From Anaerolineae bacterium (GTDB lineage Bacteria; Chloroflexota; Anaerolineae; Anaerolineales; E44-bin32), in assembly GCA_011192015.1 (NCBI GenBank), contig DUET01000079.1, positions 1 through 64,000 of the forward strand: a stretch of DNA of 64,000 nt, written 5' to 3'. Numbering within the stretch: position 1 is the stretch's first letter; each line of letters starts with the position of its first letter. The notes under the pieces are model-generated. The model did not search any database and had not been told where the DNA came from. It worked only from the letters and a program-made list of their open reading frames with translations. Both the position numbers and the translations under genes were made by a program. Below are positions 1 to 10,829 of the stretch, piece by piece.

Positions 1-106
1 CCATCCCACGGAGGGTGGAATCGAGGCGCTCCTGATCTCACCCGCGAGGGGGAAGCGTTGAGGGTGCGTGCTGCTGGCAAGAGGTTGTCAGGGGTGGGCC
101 AGGCGG

Positions 107-1414
107 TCATTCCGCAGGGGCTTCTACCTTGGTTTCCGGTTCGTTCCAGAAGAAGCGTATGTAGAGCAGGATGGCGATGATGTAGGTCAGAATCGTACCC
201 AATACGACGGGAGCGAAGCCGTAGCGCACCTGCAGCCAACCGCTGATCGTGGGGCTGAAGGCCCAGCCGAAGTTCCAGCACATGCTCACCAAACTGGCTA
301 CGGTTGCGCGCGCGGATTCGTCGACGCGTTCCATGACAAACGTGTCATAGACCGGGCCGCTCATGTTCATCAGCGCCACGCGTATGAGGTATGCGGCTGC
401 GCTGAGCCAGTACCAGGGCGAAAATCCCAGCATCACCAAGAAGGGAATCGACAGAGCCTGGCTGGTGATCACCAGGCGCATCTTCCCTATGCGCTCCGCC
501 AGGGGTGGGGCGATCATCAGGCCCACGGCCATCATCAGCGATCCCCATGCGAAGAGACTGCCGATGGATGCATCGGAGCGATCATGCATCGTGCGGAAGA
601 AGAGGTTCATGAAAGGCATGAACAGCCCCGCTCCGACGGAGATGAGCAGCATTGGAGAAACCAGTTTGGCGAGAAGCCTGGGATTCTTGATGGCGAATTC
701 CAGGGGGGATTGTGAAGGGGAATCCAAAGCGTCGTGCGGGCGCCTTCCCCTGAGCATCAGCAGAGGAATCAAAGCCAGAAACAGCAGGACGGCGACGCAG
801 AGCAGTGTTGCGCCGTAGGCCTCTGGGTCGGTGGGGGCGATCCCCAGGAGGGAACCCCACCATGTGGGCAGATGGCCTCCCAACCAGTTTCCGAAGAAGG
901 CCGTGGTCATACGCAGGCCGGCGCCGAAGGAGAAGAGATACGTTCGCTCCTCTTCCCCGCTATTCTCCATCAAGAAGGGTCCCATGGTGACGCCCATCAA
1001 ACTCTGGCCTAGACCGGAGATGATGTTCCAGATGATAAGCTCGTCAGGCGAATGCAACCACACGATCCCCAACAAGCTGACGCAGAGCATGGCGTTGGAA
1101 AGCAGCAATGCGGCTTTGCGTCCGATGCGATCGCCGATGTAACCCGCCGGAAGAGCGCCTGCCAGCGCCACCAGGCTGCTGATCGTGAGCAGGCGGCCGG
1201 CCATGATTTCGTCGTACCCCAAGCTGAGCACGTAGAAGTTGAACAGCAGCTGGTAGATCCCCATCATCATGCCCACGAGGATCGTGTTGATCAAGTACAG
1301 GCGGGCGTTGTGGCTGAACAACCTCAATTTACCGGCATAATCCGCAAAACCGTTACGGATCCCTGCCAGCACGCGATGGGATCTGGATTCCGATGAAGAT
1401 GGAGAGAGCGTCAT
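107..1414 (-). CDS. MFS transporter
   Basis: Multi-TM protein with MFS-like GYIGDRIGRKAAL loop; start placed at MTLSPSSS, with ATGA overlap to the upstream gene stop. Confidence 0.85.
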   Translation of the reverse strand: MTLSPSSSESRSHRVLAGIRNGFADYAGKLRLFSHNARLYLINTILVGMMMGIYQLLFNFYVLSLGYDEIMAGRLLTISSLVALAGALPAGYIGDRIGRKAALLLSNAMLCVSLLGIVWLHSPDELIIWNIISGLGQSLMGVTMGPFLMENSGEEERTYLFSFGAGLRMTTAFFGNWLGGHLPTWWGSLLGIAPTDPEAYGATLLCVAVLLFLALIPLLMLRGRRPHDALDSPSQSPLEFAIKNPRLLAKLVSPMLLISVGAGLFMPFMNLFFRTMHDRSDASIGSLFAWGSLMMAVGLMIAPPLAERIGKMRLVITSQALSIPFLVMLGFSPWYWLSAAAYLIRVALMNMSGPVYDTFVMERVDESARATVASLVSMCWNFGWAFSPTISGWLQVRYGFAPVVLGTILTYIIAILLYIRFFWNEPETKVEAPAE

Positions 1415-2112
1415 GGAGATTGTGTCTCGGATGGATCGAATTGTGAACTTGGGATTTCGGAGAGCAGTTCCTTCAAGCGTGGATGATCGGCATAGATGCC
1501 GCGATATTCGGGTGGGAGCAGCGCCGCGATGCGGCACATGACTTCATTCGTGTTGGCGCGCAGATCGGCGACACGGTCAGCTTCACCGAGTGGGGGCAGT
1601 GTGAAGGGTGTGCCGATGCGAACGGTCACTTGTGCCCGGCTCAAACGCTTGAGCGCAGGGGCGATCTTCTCAGTACCGATCAGCCCCACAGGCACGATCG
1701 GCGCGTTGGTCTTATCTGCGAGAAAGGCGACGCCCGTTTTCGCTCGGGCCAGCCCGCCGGTCTTGGTGCGTGTACCTTCGGGCGCCATACCGAAGATCTT
1801 CCCCGCCTTGAGCCATTCAACAGCCGCCTGCAGCGCGCCGCGATCCACTTCTCCGCGTTGGATGAAGATGCCGCCGCCCAGGCGTAGCAGAGGACCGAAG
1901 ATGGGATGCTGCTCCCACTTCTCGGCGGCCCATCCGGTGACGTCTTCGCTTCCCAACCATCCAAAGACGACGGGGACGTCGAAGATGCTCAAATGGTTGG
2001 CGGTCAGGATATAGGGACCATGGGGAGGAAGGTTTTCCTGCCCTTCGAAGGAAATGCGAGCGAGACATCCCCCGACTGTCTTGAAGATCCAACGCAGGAA
2101 ACGAACAAACAT
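1411..2112 (-). CDS. 1-acyl-sn-glycerol-3-phosphate acyltransferase (PlsC-like)
   Basis: ANHLSIFDVPV (HX4D-like) and PEGTRTKTG motifs. Confidence 0.9.
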   Translation of the reverse strand: MFVRFLRWIFKTVGGCLARISFEGQENLPPHGPYILTANHLSIFDVPVVFGWLGSEDVTGWAAEKWEQHPIFGPLLRLGGGIFIQRGEVDRGALQAAVEWLKAGKIFGMAPEGTRTKTGGLARAKTGVAFLADKTNAPIVPVGLIGTEKIAPALKRLSRAQVTVRIGTPFTLPPLGEADRVADLRANTNEVMCRIAALLPPEYRGIYADHPRLKELLSEIPSSQFDPSETQSP

Positions 2113-2199
2113 AGGTGATTAATGCCTCGATGAAAGATTGGTCGGATTGTAGCCGGTATGACAAGATGTTACAATCCCCAATCCTCTGGAGATTAGGCC

Positions 2200-3327
2200 A
2201 TGATTACCATTCATCCTGTTGACACTCGATCCAAAGCCGATGTAAACCGCTTTCTGCAATTGCCCTTCCGGTTGTATCAAGGCAGTACGCTGTGGGTGCC
2301 TCCCATCCTGGTTGACGCCCGAACGCAATTGAGTCCCGACAAGCATCCTTTCTACGAACATTCGGATGCCGAGTTCTTCCTCGCTGTGCGCGAGGGCGAG
2401 GATGTGGGCCGGATCGCCCTGCTTGAGAACAAACCATACAACACCTACCACGACAAGCGACAGGCTCAGTTCTACCTGTTCGAGTGTATCGACGATTTCG
2501 AGGTTGCGCAGGCTTTGTTTGAAAAGGCTTCCGAGTGGGCACGCGCTCGCAAACTGACGCAGATCGTGGGGCCCAAGGGATTTGGGGCACTGGATGGCTA
2601 CGGCATGCTGGTGGAAGGTTTCGAGCATCGCCCTGCCATGACGATGATGAACTACAATCCACCCTACTATCCCGAATTCATGCAGCGATTGGGATTCCGT
2701 AAAATAGTAGATTTCGTTTCCCATTATATGAATGCCGACGATTTCGCTCTATCCGATCGCATTCATCGCATTGCCGAACGAGCCGCGCGGCGCAGCGGTC
2801 TGCAGGTGCTGCGCTTCAAGAGCAGGAGGGAGCTGCGCAAGTGGGCGCCCAAGATCGGGCAGACCTACAATCGATCCTTCATTGAAAACTGGGAGTATTA
2901 TCCCCTCACTGAGAACGAAATCACTTTTCTGACCGACAATATCTTGAGCGTAGCGGATCCGAAATTGATCAAGATCATCGTTCATGAAGGCGAGGTTGTG
3001 GGATTCCTGTTTGCATTCCCGGATGTCTCGGCGGCTATCCAGCGCGCCAAGGGACGCCTGTTCCCATTTGGAGTTTTCCACCTGCTGCGCGATATGAAGC
3101 GCACAGATTGGGTGGCCATCAACGGCGCGGGCATCCTGCCGGAGTATCAAGGCCGCGGCGGCAACGCCCTGCTGTATTCCGAGATGGAGAAGACCATTCG
3201 TGAGGCCGGTTTCCAGCATGCGGACCTGACTCAGGTGGCCGAATCTGCGGTGCAGATGCGACGCGATCTGGAAAACATCGGCGGAGTCGCATACAAGAAT
3301 CATCGCGTGTTCATCACTGATCTATAG
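2200..3327 (+). CDS. GNAT-like N-acyltransferase, about 375 aa
   Basis: C-terminal GAGILPEYQGRGGNALLYSEME resembles the GNAT acetyl-CoA binding motif. Confidence 0.7.
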   Translation: MITIHPVDTRSKADVNRFLQLPFRLYQGSTLWVPPILVDARTQLSPDKHPFYEHSDAEFFLAVREGEDVGRIALLENKPYNTYHDKRQAQFYLFECIDDFEVAQALFEKASEWARARKLTQIVGPKGFGALDGYGMLVEGFEHRPAMTMMNYNPPYYPEFMQRLGFRKIVDFVSHYMNADDFALSDRIHRIAERAARRSGLQVLRFKSRRELRKWAPKIGQTYNRSFIENWEYYPLTENEITFLTDNILSVADPKLIKIIVHEGEVVGFLFAFPDVSAAIQRAKGRLFPFGVFHLLRDMKRTDWVAINGAGILPEYQGRGGNALLYSEMEKTIREAGFQHADLTQVAESAVQMRRDLENIGGVAYKNHRVFITDL

Positions 3328-3393
3328 ACTGCAAATCCAACTTCCCAGCGCAAAGCATTTGAACCGCTCCCACCTTCGAGGCGTGTTTCGAAT

Positions 3394-4404
3394 ATGTCAG
3401 ATGTTGCAGCCATTCGAACTGAGGAACTGACCCGTATCTACAAGATTCGTGGTGGTAAGAAGAGTGATCCCAAAGAGCTCGTAGCGCTCAAGGATGTCGA
3501 CATCCAGGTCGAGCGCGGAGAGTTGTTTGGTTTGTTGGGTCCAAATGGTGCGGGTAAGACCACGTTGATCAAGGTGTTGACGACATTGCTTGCTCCCACC
3601 AAGGGACGTGCGTATGTCGCAGGGTACGACGTCATCAAGGATCCGCATGAGATTCGCTCCCGCATCAACATGGTATCGGGAGGCGAAGCATCCGGATATG
3701 GCCTTCTCACCGTCCGTGAGAACCTTTGGATGTTTTCCCAGTTTTACGGGATCCCGTCCAAAGCCGCGAACCAGCGCATCAAGGAGCTACTCGAGATCGT
3801 TGGTCTGGGAGACCGCCTCAACACGAAATCCTCGGATCTCTCCTCCGGCATGCGCCAGAAGATGAACATCGTGCGCGGCTTCATGACGGATCCCGAGATT
3901 CTCTTCCTCGACGAACCCACCCTGGGGCTCGACGTTGGAGCGGCGCGCGATGTCCGCAACTTCATCCGCGATTGGATGCGGCAGGAGGATGAGCGCACCA
4001 TCCTGTTGACCACGCACTACATGGTCGAAGCGGATGAACTTTGTGACCGGGTGGCGATCATCAATCAAGGAAAGGTCCTGGCTTGCGATACCCCAAAGGC
4101 GCTCAAGAGGCAGTTGCAACAAGTGGTGATCTTTCAGTTGCAGGTGAGCCCTTGCACGGTAACCCCCGGCATGTTCGATGGAATCCAGGGTGTGCGGAAT
4201 TTTAACCACGCCCATGAGGATGGCTATACCACCATGGAATTCACCCTGGAGGAGGACGACATCCTGCCTGCTGTGATCCATCAACTGGCCGAGCGGGATA
4301 TTCATCTGCTCAATCTGGACAAACGGCAGCCGTCTTTGGAAGATGTCTTCGTCCACCTTGTGGGGATGCGTATGGAGGAAGTTGAACGTGGAGAGACCGG
4401 CTGA
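3394..4404 (+). CDS. ABC transporter ATP-binding protein
   Basis: Walker A GPNGAGKTT, signature LSSGMRQK, Walker B EILFLDEPT. Confidence 0.95.
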   Translation: MSDVAAIRTEELTRIYKIRGGKKSDPKELVALKDVDIQVERGELFGLLGPNGAGKTTLIKVLTTLLAPTKGRAYVAGYDVIKDPHEIRSRINMVSGGEASGYGLLTVRENLWMFSQFYGIPSKAANQRIKELLEIVGLGDRLNTKSSDLSSGMRQKMNIVRGFMTDPEILFLDEPTLGLDVGAARDVRNFIRDWMRQEDERTILLTTHYMVEADELCDRVAIINQGKVLACDTPKALKRQLQQVVIFQLQVSPCTVTPGMFDGIQGVRNFNHAHEDGYTTMEFTLEEDDILPAVIHQLAERDIHLLNLDKRQPSLEDVFVHLVGMRMEEVERGETG

Positions 4405-5230
4405 CTTTGCCCGACCCTACTCCCCCAGGCTTTTCTTCCAAACCGTGATCGCCAGGGCTTACCCGCGAATCATCGGCACGCAGCGTGAGAAGTCGTGGCT
4501 GTTCTTCGATGTCTTCCTGCCGATGCTGGCAGTCTCGGCATACGTGTTTGTATATCGCGCCATTGGGGCTCCCGAAACGTATATCGGTTTCGTGGTCATG
4601 GGGGGCGCCATGACCGCCTTCTGGATGAACATTCTTTGGAGCATGTCCAGCCAGCTGTATTGGGAAAAGGAGCAGGGCAATCTCGCCCTCTACATCATCG
4701 CTCCCAATTCGTTGATGGCGATCCTGCTGGGCATGGCTTTCGGAGGTTTGGTCGCAACGACGCTGCGCGCCTTTGCGATCGTGCTGTTTGGCAGCCTGCT
4801 GTTCAAAGTCCAGTTTGCCGTGACCTCTTTTCTGGCGCTCTTCGGGACCTTCACCCTGACCATGGTGGCCTTGTATGGCATGGGGATGATGTTCTCGTCG
4901 CTCTTTCTGTTGCTCAACCGGGAGGCGTGGCATCTCGCCAACCTGGCGCAGGAGCCGATCTATCTGCTGTCGGGGTTCTATTTTCCCCTTCGCAGTCTTG
5001 GTTTCTGGGTTGCGGCGAGCTCATCCCTGATCCCCTTGGCCTTGGGTATGGATGCGATGCGCCAACTGGTTTTCCTGGAAGGTCCGTCGTTTGGATTTCT
5101 GAATGTAGGGATCGAATTGGCCATTCTGGGGGCGCTGAGTGTCATCTTCCTGATTGGGGCGCGTTATCTCCTGGCGTACATGGAGCGCCTGGCGATTCGT
5201 GAGGGAAGACTCACCGACAGCCGACGATAG
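4388..5230 (+). CDS. ABC-2 type permease
   Basis: Multi-TM; GTG start at 4388 overlaps the ATPase gene end; the ORF track start at 4343 is probably too early. Confidence 0.85.
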   Translation: MERPADFARPYSPRLFFQTVIARAYPRIIGTQREKSWLFFDVFLPMLAVSAYVFVYRAIGAPETYIGFVVMGGAMTAFWMNILWSMSSQLYWEKEQGNLALYIIAPNSLMAILLGMAFGGLVATTLRAFAIVLFGSLLFKVQFAVTSFLALFGTFTLTMVALYGMGMMFSSLFLLLNREAWHLANLAQEPIYLLSGFYFPLRSLGFWVAASSSLIPLALGMDAMRQLVFLEGPSFGFLNVGIELAILGALSVIFLIGARYLLAYMERLAIREGRLTDSRR

Positions 5231-5277
5231 GGATGCTTGAATTCATGCGATAAGCGCAGCGAAACGGACGGCAAAGC

Positions 5278-6174
5278 ATGCAAGCAGAAACGAGCATGGC
5301 CCATCAGAACGGAGCGACTCGCAACCTGCGAGCGATGGGGCGCTCCTTTCTCACCGCGGCTTGGCTCGGTTGGCAGATCGAATCCAACTGGACCGATCCC
5401 TTTCTCTTTGCGATCTATTCCGTGGTCAAGCCTGTCTCGGGAGCGGCGATCCTGGTTGTGATGTATGGCATCATCAGCGGCGGTGATTTCGACTCTCCCC
5501 TCTTCGCGTATATCTTCCTCGGGAATGCGTTCTACATCTATGTGGGTTCTGTGATGACCGGTGTTTCCTGGGCCGTGCTCGACGATCGCGAGCATTACAA
5601 GACGTTGAAATACATCTTCATCGCGCCCATTCATGCCCCCTCCTACTTGATGGGGCGCGGGGTGGCGCGCTTCCTCACCGGCACCATCTCGGTCATAGTG
5701 ACGATCGCGGCAGGGATGCTCTTTCTCAACCTTCAACTCGATCTGAGGGCGGTGGATTGGCCGCTGTTCTTCGCAGCCCTGGGGATGGGCGTGATCATGC
5801 TCGCGAATCTGGGTCTGCTACTGGCTGGCGTGACGCTGACCATCGCCAATCACGTATGGTTCGTCGGCGACACGGTGGCCGGCGCCCTGTATCTCTTCAG
5901 CGGAGCGATCTTCCCCCTGGATGTTCTTCCGGTTTGGTTGCGCCCCCTGGGCTTTGCCATGCCCCTGACTTACTGGTTGGAGCTGCTTCGAAGATCTCTG
6001 GTGGGTGATGTGGCCCAGGCCTTCCCCACCCTGGCAGGCTTGAGCAACGCCCAGCTCTTTGCCATCCTGATCGGCTTATCCTTGCTCTTTGGGATTTTGG
6101 CTTTTGCGATCTATCGCTGGTGTGAGCATGCAGCCCGCGAGCGCGGCCTGATCGACATGGTCACGAATTACTAA
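5278..6174 (+). CDS. ABC-2 type permease
   Basis: Multi-TM, directly downstream of the ATPase and first permease. Confidence 0.85.
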   Translation: MQAETSMAHQNGATRNLRAMGRSFLTAAWLGWQIESNWTDPFLFAIYSVVKPVSGAAILVVMYGIISGGDFDSPLFAYIFLGNAFYIYVGSVMTGVSWAVLDDREHYKTLKYIFIAPIHAPSYLMGRGVARFLTGTISVIVTIAAGMLFLNLQLDLRAVDWPLFFAALGMGVIMLANLGLLLAGVTLTIANHVWFVGDTVAGALYLFSGAIFPLDVLPVWLRPLGFAMPLTYWLELLRRSLVGDVAQAFPTLAGLSNAQLFAILIGLSLLFGILAFAIYRWCEHAARERGLIDMVTNY

Positions 6175-6298
6175 ACTGCCGAATTAGATATAAGCGGACG
6201 CCGGGATCCGCCCGGAATCAATCCTACCTGGTTTCCATCCTCGCAATAGCCCAAAACTCGATGGTAGTCTCGAGTACCACGGGGCATCCAACCGACGC

Positions 6299-7294
6299 TC
6301 AGATCTTCATCCGCATCCAGCCGCTTGTGTTATGGAAGTCACTCAATGCGGTGCCTGGAGGAACGATCTCGTCGAGTGCCGCGGCGTCCGCGGGATCGAG
6401 CTGCATGTCAAGTACGGGGATCGCGTCGTCGAGATGTGCATCCGTGCGCGGGCCGATGATTGCCGAGGTCACACCCGGTTGATCCTTGACCCAAAGCAGG
6501 GCGAGTTGGGCGGGTGTGATGCCGCGCTGCTCGGCGATGTCAGCCGCCTTCTGCGCTGCAGCGATTCCGCTCTTCGTGATGCGCGCGGCGGCCCAGCCGC
6601 CCAAGCGGGCGGCGCGTGATCCGGAAGGATGTTTGTCGGCCTGCTGGTAACGGCCGGCAAGCGTGCCCATTGCCAATGGTGACCAGCAGAGCAAGGCAAG
6701 ATTGTAGCGCTGTGCCATTGGAACCAATTCGTTCTCGATGCGGCGGTCGAGCAGATTGTAGGGAGGCTGTTCGCTGATGAAGCGCGCCAACCCGCAGCGC
6801 TCGCTGATCGCCAGTGCTTCCATCACCATCCAGGCCGGAAAGGTCGAGCAGCCAATGTAGCGAACCTTGCCCTGACGTATGAGGTCATCCAGCGCACGCA
6901 GCGTCTCTTCCTGCGGCACGTGCAACTGCGGACGATGAATCTGATACAGATCGATCCAATCCGTGTTCAGGCGCTGCAGCGAAGCCTCCACGGATTGCAT
7001 GATGTGCCGCCGAGAGTTGCCGCTGTCATTGGGATCCTCGGACATGGGGAAATGGACCTTTGTGGCGAGGATCACCTTCTCACGGTTTTCGCCGGCAAGC
7101 GCTTTCCCGACGACGTGTTCGCTTTCTCCCAGGTTGTACATGTTGGCCGTATCGACGAAATTGATGCCCGCATCCAGTGCTTTGTGGATCATGCGGATGG
7201 ATTCCTTCTCAGAAGTCTCACCGCCGAAATTCATGGTCCCCAAACAGAGCGAGGATACACGCACACCCGTTCTTCCTAAGAGCCGATATTCCAT
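6299..7294 (-). CDS. Aldo/keto reductase
   Basis: MEYRLLGRTGVRVSSLCLGTMNFGG; DTANMYNLGESE; TDWIDLYQIHRP. Confidence 0.93.
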   Translation of the reverse strand: MEYRLLGRTGVRVSSLCLGTMNFGGETSEKESIRMIHKALDAGINFVDTANMYNLGESEHVVGKALAGENREKVILATKVHFPMSEDPNDSGNSRRHIMQSVEASLQRLNTDWIDLYQIHRPQLHVPQEETLRALDDLIRQGKVRYIGCSTFPAWMVMEALAISERCGLARFISEQPPYNLLDRRIENELVPMAQRYNLALLCWSPLAMGTLAGRYQQADKHPSGSRAARLGGWAAARITKSGIAAAQKAADIAEQRGITPAQLALLWVKDQPGVTSAIIGPRTDAHLDDAIPVLDMQLDPADAAALDEIVPPGTALSDFHNTSGWMRMKI

Positions 7295-7355
7295 CTTCTT
7301 CTCCTGTACGGGAAGTTCTATTCATGTTCGGATCAGGCCGCAACCCAACCGCAAG

Positions 7356-8792
7356 CTAGGGAATCCATACCGGCAAGTAGCCTCCCTCGACCAACTTGCG
7401 CGCGTTTCGACCATCGGCCGAGATGATCCAGATTTCAGCTTCTTGAGAGATGTCGGCGCGATTGAAGCGCATGTAGGCCAGGGTGCTCGAGTCCGGACTC
7501 CAGACAAGCGAGGAGTGATTGAAGAGCGTATCCCCCGTGATTGTTCGGGGATTGGAGCCATCGGGCTCCATCAACCAGATTTGGCGTCCCAGAGTGAAGC
7601 GGGCTTCGTCCATGTATCGGCGGGCGAAGGCGATGGACTGCCCATCGGGCGAGAAAGCCGGGGAGGTGTCCTCGACCGGTAGATGTTCAACTCCGGAAAG
7701 GTCTCGAATGGTGTTGGTGGAGAGATCCAAAGCGAAGAGGTGGGTGTAGAAATCGAGGACCAGGTCATCGTGATCGGTGTCTGATTCGCCGATCGGCACC
7801 TGGTCCATGGAGATCACCATCTCAGCGAAGATCAATTCGGCGCCATCCGGTGACCACGTGCTCAGGTTGCCCATGCCGCAGGGAATGGTCACCAAGGGGA
7901 CATGATTCGGTCCCAATCTGGGGTCGATGATCACAATAGCAACGATGGTGCTGTCGTAAAAGGTAAGCGTGCCTACGGGGGACCAGTGGGGAGCGGATGT
8001 TGCATGGTCCTGTTCCCCGGCGAGAAAGGGCTGTTGGTTGCCGTCCAGCGGCAGGATCCAAACATCGCGTTTGCCCGAGAACATCTGACCCGCAACGCCG
8101 ACTTGGAGTTCAACGCGTTCGAAGGCCAGGAAATCACCCGAAGGAGAAAGCGAAGATGCCTCACAACGACTTCCGGAAGGACATGGATACACCAATCGTC
8201 TCTCGCCCGAGACCAGGTCCATCATGTGCAGATCGGTTCCACCATCCTGGCGTTCGGCGCTGTAGACCAGCAAGGTTCCGCGCCCTCCCAAGGTGAAGTC
8301 ATACACCCCCCACTCGGTTTCCGTGAGTCTTTCAGGCTCATCCGCATCCAGTTCCTGGACGTAGATCTCTGTGTGTTCCGTGCCTTCCCAAAGGTAAGCG
8401 ATGCGCGGTTCGCCGACGGTGAAGCTCCACGTTACCGATCTCAATAGTGGCAGGAATCCCGCCGAACGAGCGCCGGCGGAGACGGTAACGGTGACCGTGG
8501 TGCCCTGAGCCCAAGGATCATCATGTTCAAGGATGAGCGTGTTCTCGCGCCATATGATCGCGGTGTCGGTAGCAGGATCGATCTGCAAGCGCGCTTCCAC
8601 AGATTCGGGATCCATGCGTTGGCTGAAGGTGATCGAAATGGGGGCAGAGGCAGGGACTTGATTGTTCTCGTTGAGAGGCGAATAGGATTGTATGCGTGGT
8701 GCAGTGAGGATTGCAGCGATCAGCAGTCCGATCACCAAGCCCAGCACGCCCAACAACGGCAAATGGATGCGTCGATCACGGCGTAGCTGCAT
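7356..8792 (-). CDS. Membrane-anchored protein with Ig-like (Big_5-type) domain and TolB-like beta-propeller repeats
   Basis: N-terminal TM, SAPISITFSQRMDPESV, repeated SPDG/WSPDS motifs. Confidence 0.75.
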   Translation of the reverse strand: MQLRRDRRIHLPLLGVLGLVIGLLIAAILTAPRIQSYSPLNENNQVPASAPISITFSQRMDPESVEARLQIDPATDTAIIWRENTLILEHDDPWAQGTTVTVTVSAGARSAGFLPLLRSVTWSFTVGEPRIAYLWEGTEHTEIYVQELDADEPERLTETEWGVYDFTLGGRGTLLVYSAERQDGGTDLHMMDLVSGERRLVYPCPSGSRCEASSLSPSGDFLAFERVELQVGVAGQMFSGKRDVWILPLDGNQQPFLAGEQDHATSAPHWSPVGTLTFYDSTIVAIVIIDPRLGPNHVPLVTIPCGMGNLSTWSPDGAELIFAEMVISMDQVPIGESDTDHDDLVLDFYTHLFALDLSTNTIRDLSGVEHLPVEDTSPAFSPDGQSIAFARRYMDEARFTLGRQIWLMEPDGSNPRTITGDTLFNHSSLVWSPDSSTLAYMRFNRADISQEAEIWIISADGRNARKLVEGGYLPVWIP

Positions 8793-8855
8793 GTTGCTCC
8801 GATCCTCTCCGAAGAGCGCCTGCCTTGCGTGCCCCAGGAGACTCGAGGGCATACT

Positions 8856-9923
8856 TCAACCCATGGATTTGAGTTGGTCCTTGAGCGTTTCAATTGCCTG
8901 CACGGGCGTGGGATCGATGCCGTAGGCCATGGCAAGATAATAGGCGAGATAGTCACCGAAATGCAGGCATGTCCATTGCTGCGCCAGGCGGGTCTCCCCG
9001 CGCGCTTCGATGATGTCCGTGCCAAAGCCTTCCAGCATGAAGGTCTGGCGAGTGGAATCGATGCGAAGCAGATTGCGCGGATGGTTCATCTCAGAGCGCA
9101 GGAAGAGCATCATGATGCGCTCAAAGAAAGGGTAGGGATGAACCAGGCCGGCGAGCATATTGTGATCCGCCTCGGGCAATACCTCGAACTGAGCCACTGC
9201 CTTGGCGAGTTCAGCGACCTGCGTGCGCCAGCGACGCGCGACCGGGGCCAGCAAGTCCGCTCCGACGAACACCGGCCAGCGATCGATCAGTTGGCCGGCC
9301 ATACGTTTGGCGGGATTGTGTACGACGGGAACCTCGACGCGTAATTCCTCCTGCTGGGCGCGCATGCTGGCGACGGCGTTCTCGATTTCGGAAGCGGGAT
9401 CCGGAAGGAAACCAAGCCGATGCAACGCCGCCAATTGCAATCCTGCGGAGAAACCGATCGCGGCGCGTGGTTGACCGGCGTGCTCGAACTGCCAAACAGG
9501 AATATCTGCAGCTTGGGCACGCCTGGACAACTCACCTCCGGTTGTGATCGCCAGCACCTGCGCCTCTGCATGGAGTGCATGCTCGAAGGATTCGAGCGTC
9601 TCCTCGGTGTTTCCGGAATGCGAGGCAACCAGGACCAGCGTATGCGGTCCCGCAGCATAGGATGGAAGGCCGTAATCTCGCCAAACGCAGATCGGGATCT
9701 TCACCTGCGGCGCGGCAAAAGCCACCACGAGGTCACCGCCGATGGCGGAACCTCCCACGCCGGCGATGACAATCTGGCGCACGCTCTCCATCTCCGGCAA
9801 GGGAAGGGATTGGCCCAGACTCCAGGCGGCGTGCAGTTGATCCGGAAGAACGTCGATGCTCCCGAGCATGTTCTGGGGATCGAGTTCTCGAAAACGCTTC
9901 CCGTCGTCCAGATCCATGATCAT
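8856..9923 (-). CDS. SIS-domain bifunctional phosphoglucose/phosphomannose isomerase-like
   Basis: GVGGSAIGGDL, ASHSGNTEETL. Confidence 0.85.
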   Translation of the reverse strand: MIMDLDDGKRFRELDPQNMLGSIDVLPDQLHAAWSLGQSLPLPEMESVRQIVIAGVGGSAIGGDLVVAFAAPQVKIPICVWRDYGLPSYAAGPHTLVLVASHSGNTEETLESFEHALHAEAQVLAITTGGELSRRAQAADIPVWQFEHAGQPRAAIGFSAGLQLAALHRLGFLPDPASEIENAVASMRAQQEELRVEVPVVHNPAKRMAGQLIDRWPVFVGADLLAPVARRWRTQVAELAKAVAQFEVLPEADHNMLAGLVHPYPFFERIMMLFLRSEMNHPRNLLRIDSTRQTFMLEGFGTDIIEARGETRLAQQWTCLHFGDYLAYYLAMAYGIDPTPVQAIETLKDQLKSMG

Positions 9924-10738
9924 TTCTCCAAGGTAAGACGATAGACTTCCTGGCGCGACCATCTGCTCTGTGCCGCCACCTGGCGAGCAGCGTCGGAGGG
10001 TTTGAGGCCCTGATCCAGGAAGATTCGCAATTGCTTGCGTACTGCGGGTTCGAGCCAGCGCTCATCCAAAGGTTTTCCAGCGACCACCAACGTGAACTCG
10101 CCGCGTGGCTTCGTGGATTGGAAGTGGGCGAGAATTTCAGCCAGTGAGCCGCGCAGGATTTCCTCGTGCAGCTTGGTAAGTTCGCGGCATGCTGCTATGC
10201 GGCGTTGGGCACCGAATTGGGCTTCCATCTCCTTCAGGCTTCCGAGAAGGCGATGGGGCGCTTCGAAGGCGATCATCGTGCGGCGTTCAACAGCAAGCGA
10301 GGCGAGTAGGTTCCTGCGCTCTGCCGCACGGCGCGGCAGATAGCCGATGAAGATGAACGCATCGGTGGGAAGACCTGAGACTACGAGCGAGGCGACGGGG
10401 GCGGACGCGCCGGGTATCGGGCTGACTTGATGATCGGCCTCGAGGGCCGCCTGGACCAATTCGTAACCCGGATCGGACAGACCCGGCATGCCGGCGTCGC
10501 TGACCAGGGCGACATCACCACCTGCGAGGGCCTGGAGGATCTCGTCTTTTCGGGTTTCCTTGTTATGTTCGTGGTAGCTGAGCAGGGGCGTGCGGATTTG
10601 ATAGTGGGAGAGCAGTTTCCGCGTGTGGCGCGTGTCTTCAGCCGCGATGGTGTCGACCTCGCTGAGCACGCGCAAGGCGCGCAGGGTAATGTCTTCCAAG
10701 TTCCCTATCGGGGTGGCCACCAGGTAGAGTGTTCCCAC
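9920..10738 (-). CDS. rsmI: 16S rRNA (cytidine(1402)-2'-O)-methyltransferase
   Basis: GTG start then GTLYLVATPIGNLEDITLRALRVL; AEDTRHTRKLLSHY; VSDAGMPGLSDPG. Confidence 0.93.
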   Translation of the reverse strand: MGTLYLVATPIGNLEDITLRALRVLSEVDTIAAEDTRHTRKLLSHYQIRTPLLSYHEHNKETRKDEILQALAGGDVALVSDAGMPGLSDPGYELVQAALEADHQVSPIPGASAPVASLVVSGLPTDAFIFIGYLPRRAAERRNLLASLAVERRTMIAFEAPHRLLGSLKEMEAQFGAQRRIAACRELTKLHEEILRGSLAEILAHFQSTKPRGEFTLVVAGKPLDERWLEPAVRKQLRIFLDQGLKPSDAARQVAAQSRWSRQEVYRLTLEK

Positions 10739-10829
10739 GGCGTTATTGTAGCAGAGGGTGGCGTTGTCGGATGAGTGGCAGCGACGTTGAACGAAGCTCG
10801 GACGTGTAAAGGCCGGGGTATTTTGTGTC

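Noticed and set aside
2119-2724. 201-aa minus-strand ORF opposite the GNAT-like gene
   Set aside because: Antisense shadow; the sense frame has acetyltransferase features.
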